From a candidate division WOR-3 bacterium (GTDB lineage Bacteria; Hydrothermota; Tepidihabitantia; Tepidihabitantales; Tepidihabitantaceae): DNA of 35,397 bases. The position numbers and the translations under genes were made by a program. Location: the NCBI GenBank assembly GCA_039801245.1, contig JBDRUF010000013.1:1-35397 (forward strand). The letters are read 5' to 3'. Below are positions 32,625 through 35,397 of this stretch, piece after piece. Each line of letters starts with the position of its first letter. The stretch's first letter is position 1. The notes below the pieces were generated by a model that was given only the letters and a program-made list of their open reading frames with translations, was not told the DNA's origin and ran no database searches.

Positions 32625-34838
32625 TCAAGCCAGTGTTCGCTGCCACGACTGGCAGATTGCGCTCACCACCTTCAAACTGGTAAGGAAAAACCCTGCCCCT
32701 ATAAGACCAAGAACCGGTATCAAAAACAGCGCGGTTGAAATCCCTCCCAGCGCGCCACCGGTAAAGTCTAAGACACTTAAAAACCCGGCGGTTCTGCCAC
32801 CGGCAATCACACCGGTTTTCTGCATCTCAATACTGGCAATCCCGAACTGCCAGCCCAAGCACATCCCGGCGATAAAAAGCACAAAGACAAAAATCACCTT
32901 GCCACCGCAAAAACCAAGCAGGAGAAGCACACCAAGGACCGCCACCAATGTTAGTTCTGCAACAAGAAACAAAATCCCGCCAATACCGCCTTTCCCCACC
33001 CTTTTTGCCATTCTTCCTGAGAGCCAGGCGCCCGCAACCGTGCCGAACATAAAGCCGGCAAGCAACAGCGCCACCCCGGAATAGACCGAGCCAAACCGCA
33101 CCTGATACAGAAGAATGGCAAGGGTAGAGATTCCGGCACCGGCAAACCCTGATGTCAAGATTCCCAGACCCCTTGAGAAAAACCTGCCCCTTAACAATGA
33201 ACCGGCAATTCCCACAAGTAGAACAACGGCAAGAACCAGCAAAAACCAGCCTCTCCCAATCCTCGGCACCCGCGCATAAAACCGCTTAAATACTGTTGAT
33301 GAACGCCTTCCCTCCCGCACCATATTAAAGAAAAGTTCATTCGGCTTCAGGTCGCTGTTAATCTCGCCGGTAGCTATTACCCTTTTAAGAAAAGCCTCCT
33401 GCCGAAAAGGCTCAAGAAGGTTGGCAAGATAAAGAGGGGTAAGAAAGGTCAAATCCACCCCTGCCCGACTCAACCGCACCATCAGGCTCTCCGGGTTTAG
33501 GTCAAGACCTTTCCTTGCGGCAATAACCATTGGAAAGTCAAGCCCGATTGGCTGCACCTCGGGAAAGACCCGCTTCAGAGTTGCGACCCTCATCCCCAGG
33601 ATTGCGCCTGCCTCAGGCTGGAGGTTCTCGGTTGCGCCTGGCGTCCTGGTGACAAAAAGCCCGTTTCCCTTCAGCCTTGCCGCACAGAGCCGGAAAAACC
33701 CCTCACTGAAAAGCCTGTTTGCACTCAGGTTTTCTGGCGCTGCAGGCACCAGGACAATCAAATCAAAACTGTCCCTGACACTCGCAAGAAACCGGCGCGG
33801 GTCATCAATCACCAGTTCCAACCTCGGGTCACTCAACTCCCGCTCAACCAGACCGCCGCCCGCCCTTCTTATCTCATCAACCAAAACCCGGTCAATCTCC
33901 ACCACCTTCACCTCTTCAACCTGCCACTTCAAAACCTCACTGAGAAAACCGCCAAGAGCCTGCCCCAAAACCAGGACCCTTTTCGGCTCAGGATGCAGAA
34001 CCATCGGCAGCGAAACCAGCTCCTCAAAGGTGCTCAAATCAACCAAAGGCACACCCATCACCAAGGAACCGTCATAAAGCAAAAGCCGCTGCCCCTCCCT
34101 TTCCAGGCTGACAATCTTGCCATAACCCGACTCCTTGACACCAAGAACAGCCTGACCCTGCCAGACCCTTGCCTCGAGCCGTTTCTGCAGTTCCTGTGCC
34201 GGTCCTACACCCATTGCCAGAAGAACCGCACCCAGACCGATAAAGACCGTTCTCGGCACAAAAGAATCGGTTTGATAGAAACCCAAAGCAACCAAAAAGA
34301 GCCCGGCAAAAAGGGCGACAATACCCAAGCCCGGAATCCGGGAAAGCAAAAGGAAATATGACAGTAGCGCTGCGAGAACCGTTCCCAGACCCTCATAAAA
34401 ATAGGCGCGGCTCACACCGGTCCTTGACTCAAACCTGGAAAAGATTTGGGCGCATAAAACAAAAAGCCCGCCATGACTGGCTGCGGGCAGAAACACCACC
34501 GCACCGCTAACCAGAACCAGGCTAAAAAGGTTCAGACCCTCACCCGGCAAAAGACCGAGAACCGTCCTGGAAAATGTCACCCCAATCACCCCAAAAACCG
34601 AAATCAGCGCAGAAAAAAGACCGAGCCAGACCAAAAACCCGGTCTCCCTGCCCCTGATGCGCTCTGACAGCCTCCCCAAAATCCATGCGCCCAAACCCTC
34701 GGACAAAAGCCAGAATGAAAGGAAAACCCCTGAGGAAAGCTCATTACCGGCAAAAACCGCAAAAAGTTCGCGCAGCAAAATCAGCTGGGCGGAAAGCCCG
34801 AGCCCGCCCACTGTTAAAAGGGGCAGTTTGTGGTTCAT
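32625..34838 (-). CDS. Membrane-fused spermidine-synthase-like protein
   Basis: 737 residues. About six TM helices (residues 1-215), a soluble Rossmann domain (~225-500), then about six more TM helices. The middle domain has the spermidine-synthase outline: LLLYDGSLVMG, VLVLGQALGGFLSEVL (SAM loop, with QALGG where GGGxGG is usual), VVEIDRVL, DPRLELVIDDPRRFL and SFDLIVLVP. The altered glycine loop and the DDPRRFL in place of D-A/G make true aminopropyl transfer doubtful. Such fused proteins are common in environmental genomes and uncharacterised. The start ATG lies within the repeat at 34832-34842. Confidence 0.85.
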   Translation of the reverse strand: MNHKLPLLTVGGLGLSAQLILLRELFAVFAGNELSSGVFLSFWLLSEGLGAWILGRLSERIRGRETGFLVWLGLFSALISVFGVIGVTFSRTVLGLLPGEGLNLFSLVLVSGAVVFLPAASHGGLFVLCAQIFSRFESRTGVSRAYFYEGLGTVLAALLSYFLLLSRIPGLGIVALFAGLFLVALGFYQTDSFVPRTVFIGLGAVLLAMGVGPAQELQKRLEARVWQGQAVLGVKESGYGKIVSLEREGQRLLLYDGSLVMGVPLVDLSTFEELVSLPMVLHPEPKRVLVLGQALGGFLSEVLKWQVEEVKVVEIDRVLVDEIRRAGGGLVERELSDPRLELVIDDPRRFLASVRDSFDLIVLVPAAPENLSANRLFSEGFFRLCAARLKGNGLFVTRTPGATENLQPEAGAILGMRVATLKRVFPEVQPIGLDFPMVIAARKGLDLNPESLMVRLSRAGVDLTFLTPLYLANLLEPFRQEAFLKRVIATGEINSDLKPNELFFNMVREGRRSSTVFKRFYARVPRIGRGWFLLVLAVVLLVGIAGSLLRGRFFSRGLGILTSGFAGAGISTLAILLYQVRFGSVYSGVALLLAGFMFGTVAGAWLSGRMAKRVGKGGIGGILFLVAELTLVAVLGVLLLLGFCGGKVIFVFVLFIAGMCLGWQFGIASIEMQKTGVIAGGRTAGFLSVLDFTGGALGGISTALFLIPVLGLIGAGFFLTSLKVVSAICQSWQRTLA

Positions 34839-34900
34839 AGTTTATAGCTCGGAGCTGTATGAACCAGGAACTAATAACCGATAACTATGAACCGGTTCAT
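34832..34900. repeat. GGTTCATAGTT inverted repeat, copy 2
   Basis: GGTTCATAGTT (34832-34842) is perfectly complementary to AACTATGAACC (34883-34893), with related GAACCAGGAACT between, followed by GGTTCAT. It contains the start codon of the 32625-34838 gene and touches the stop of the 34897 gene. Same word family as the 31101-31177 cluster. Confidence 0.65.
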
Positions 34901-35397
34901 ACTAAGAGACAGCCCTTCTCTTCATACTCCTGGAAAAGTTTTCCCCAGCCGGTCTCCTTTTTCCAGCGCTCAAAAACCTTCCGCTCCTTCAAAGGCCAGT
35001 GGATAAAGTCGTGATTGAACTCCGAGACAAAAATCGGGATGTTCACCAGCCAGGTGCGGAAGATGAGTTTCTGCAAAACCCTTGTCGGACCATACCAGGA
35101 AAGCCAGCCTAAAAACCGGTGAAAAGACATCCCCACCTCAAACCCCCAGTTCTCATTAGAGATGTCATCACCAACAACCTCAATCTCCTTTGGGTCGCCA
35201 ACCCCCAAACCCTTTTCGTGTGCCAGCCGGATATACTTGATTGACAATGGGTCAAAACCCATCATCTTTGCCGCAATCGCATCAATCGCCACCTGGTCCT
35301 GTGAAGCCAAAATCACATTCTTCACCACCGGCTTCAAAGTCCGCGGCCCTGGACCATTACCAGCGGTGGTCCCATCCATCACCGCAAAAATCCCCGG
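34897..35397 (-). CDS. DUF362-domain protein, C-terminal part (5' end outside window)
   Basis: The minus-strand frame is open to the window edge; the visible part begins PGIFAVMDGTTAGNGPGPRT, then VILASQDQVAIDAIAAKMMGFDP, the characteristic C-terminal half of DUF362 (D-G-x-x-A-x-x-GNGP and D-x-V-A-x-D). The internal GTG at 35382 is not the start. DUF362 proteins are often 4Fe-4S associated and of unsettled function. The final ~80 residues (e.g. GMSFHRFLGWLSWYGP) are unlike typical DUF362 tails. Its TGA stop (34897-34899) sits in the inverted repeat. Confidence 0.85.
   Translation of the reverse strand, partial: PGIFAVMDGTTAGNGPGPRTLKPVVKNVILASQDQVAIDAIAAKMMGFDPLSIKYIRLAHEKGLGVGDPKEIEVVGDDISNENWGFEVGMSFHRFLGWLSWYGPTRVLQKLIFRTWLVNIPIFVSEFNHDFIHWPLKERKVFERWKKETGWGKLFQEYEEKGCLLV

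Noticed and set aside
1-35397. Genome-wide recoding of TGA (e.g. to Gly or Trp) as explanation for the three interrupted genes
   Set aside because: TGA serves as the natural stop of several intact genes here (11690-11692, 12244-12246, 17424-17426, the endonuclease and the DUF362 gene), and Trp and Gly use normal codons.

Overview
The window (about 51% G+C by eye, dense short operons on both strands, GTG/TTG starts, several large secreted proteins with Por/T9SS-like C-terminal sorting or FlgD-like domains) looks like a chromosome segment from an uncultured bacterium of the FCB-related candidate phyla. My best guess is a WOR-3 (Stahlbacteria)-like lineage. This is inferred from gene content only; there is no rRNA to test it.

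Layout: 1-764, the end of a YadA-head/tail-fibre-like surface protein. 954-3023, a secreted protein with six 93-residue Kre9/KNH-like beta repeats. 3412-6177 (-), a secreted subtilisin with BNR-like repeats, divergent from an ABC exporter pair (6344-8334). 8341-9314 (-), GNAT and DUF3795 genes. 9349-10761 (-), a secreted beta-propeller protein. 10883-18485 (+), the key region. 18561-20170 (-), an A/T-richer type II restriction-modification pair of MvaI/BcnI type. 20411-21580 (-), a stand-alone AICAR transformylase. 21699-28336 (+), a TPR protein, an unknown protein, a ThiN-like protein, an S55 (SpoIVB-like) peptidase and a beta-propeller protein. 28333-29082 (-), SurE. 29267-29533, a truncated lipoprotein. 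29574-29646, tRNA-Met(CAU). 29746-31115 (+), ilvE and rpiB. 31178-34838 (-), a polysaccharide-export (SLBB) protein and a membrane-fused spermidine-synthase-like protein. 34897-end (-), a partial DUF362 protein.

The main discovery is in 10883-18485. Three genes there are interrupted by one in-frame TGA each, and in all three the TGA occupies the first position of a CxxC redox motif (UxxC). They are an Omp28-like lipoprotein (TGA 11030-11032), a 44-residue membrane protein resembling the CD1871A CXXC family (TGA 13890-13892), and an Omp28-like protein with a C-terminal sorting domain (TGA 17565-17567). Each TGA is followed by a perfect or near-perfect hairpin whose apical loop begins 16, 17 or 22 nt downstream and has G in its first two positions, as in the bacterial SECIS model. 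TGA is an ordinary stop elsewhere in the window, so this is not a recoded genome. I read these as three selenoproteins that an ordinary gene caller would truncate (two) or miss (one).

They are interleaved with a TlpA-like thioredoxin (CVNC), a DUF6029-like outer-membrane protein, a NapH-like polytopic [4Fe-4S] protein, LipA and an MFS transporter. The parsimonious model (inference) is a membrane-spanning electron route: Fe-S protein to small UxxC membrane protein to periplasmic and surface UxxC/CxxC thioredoxin-fold proteins, perhaps serving the outer-membrane partner. No selA, selB, selC or selD gene lies in the window, so the genome elsewhere must be checked.
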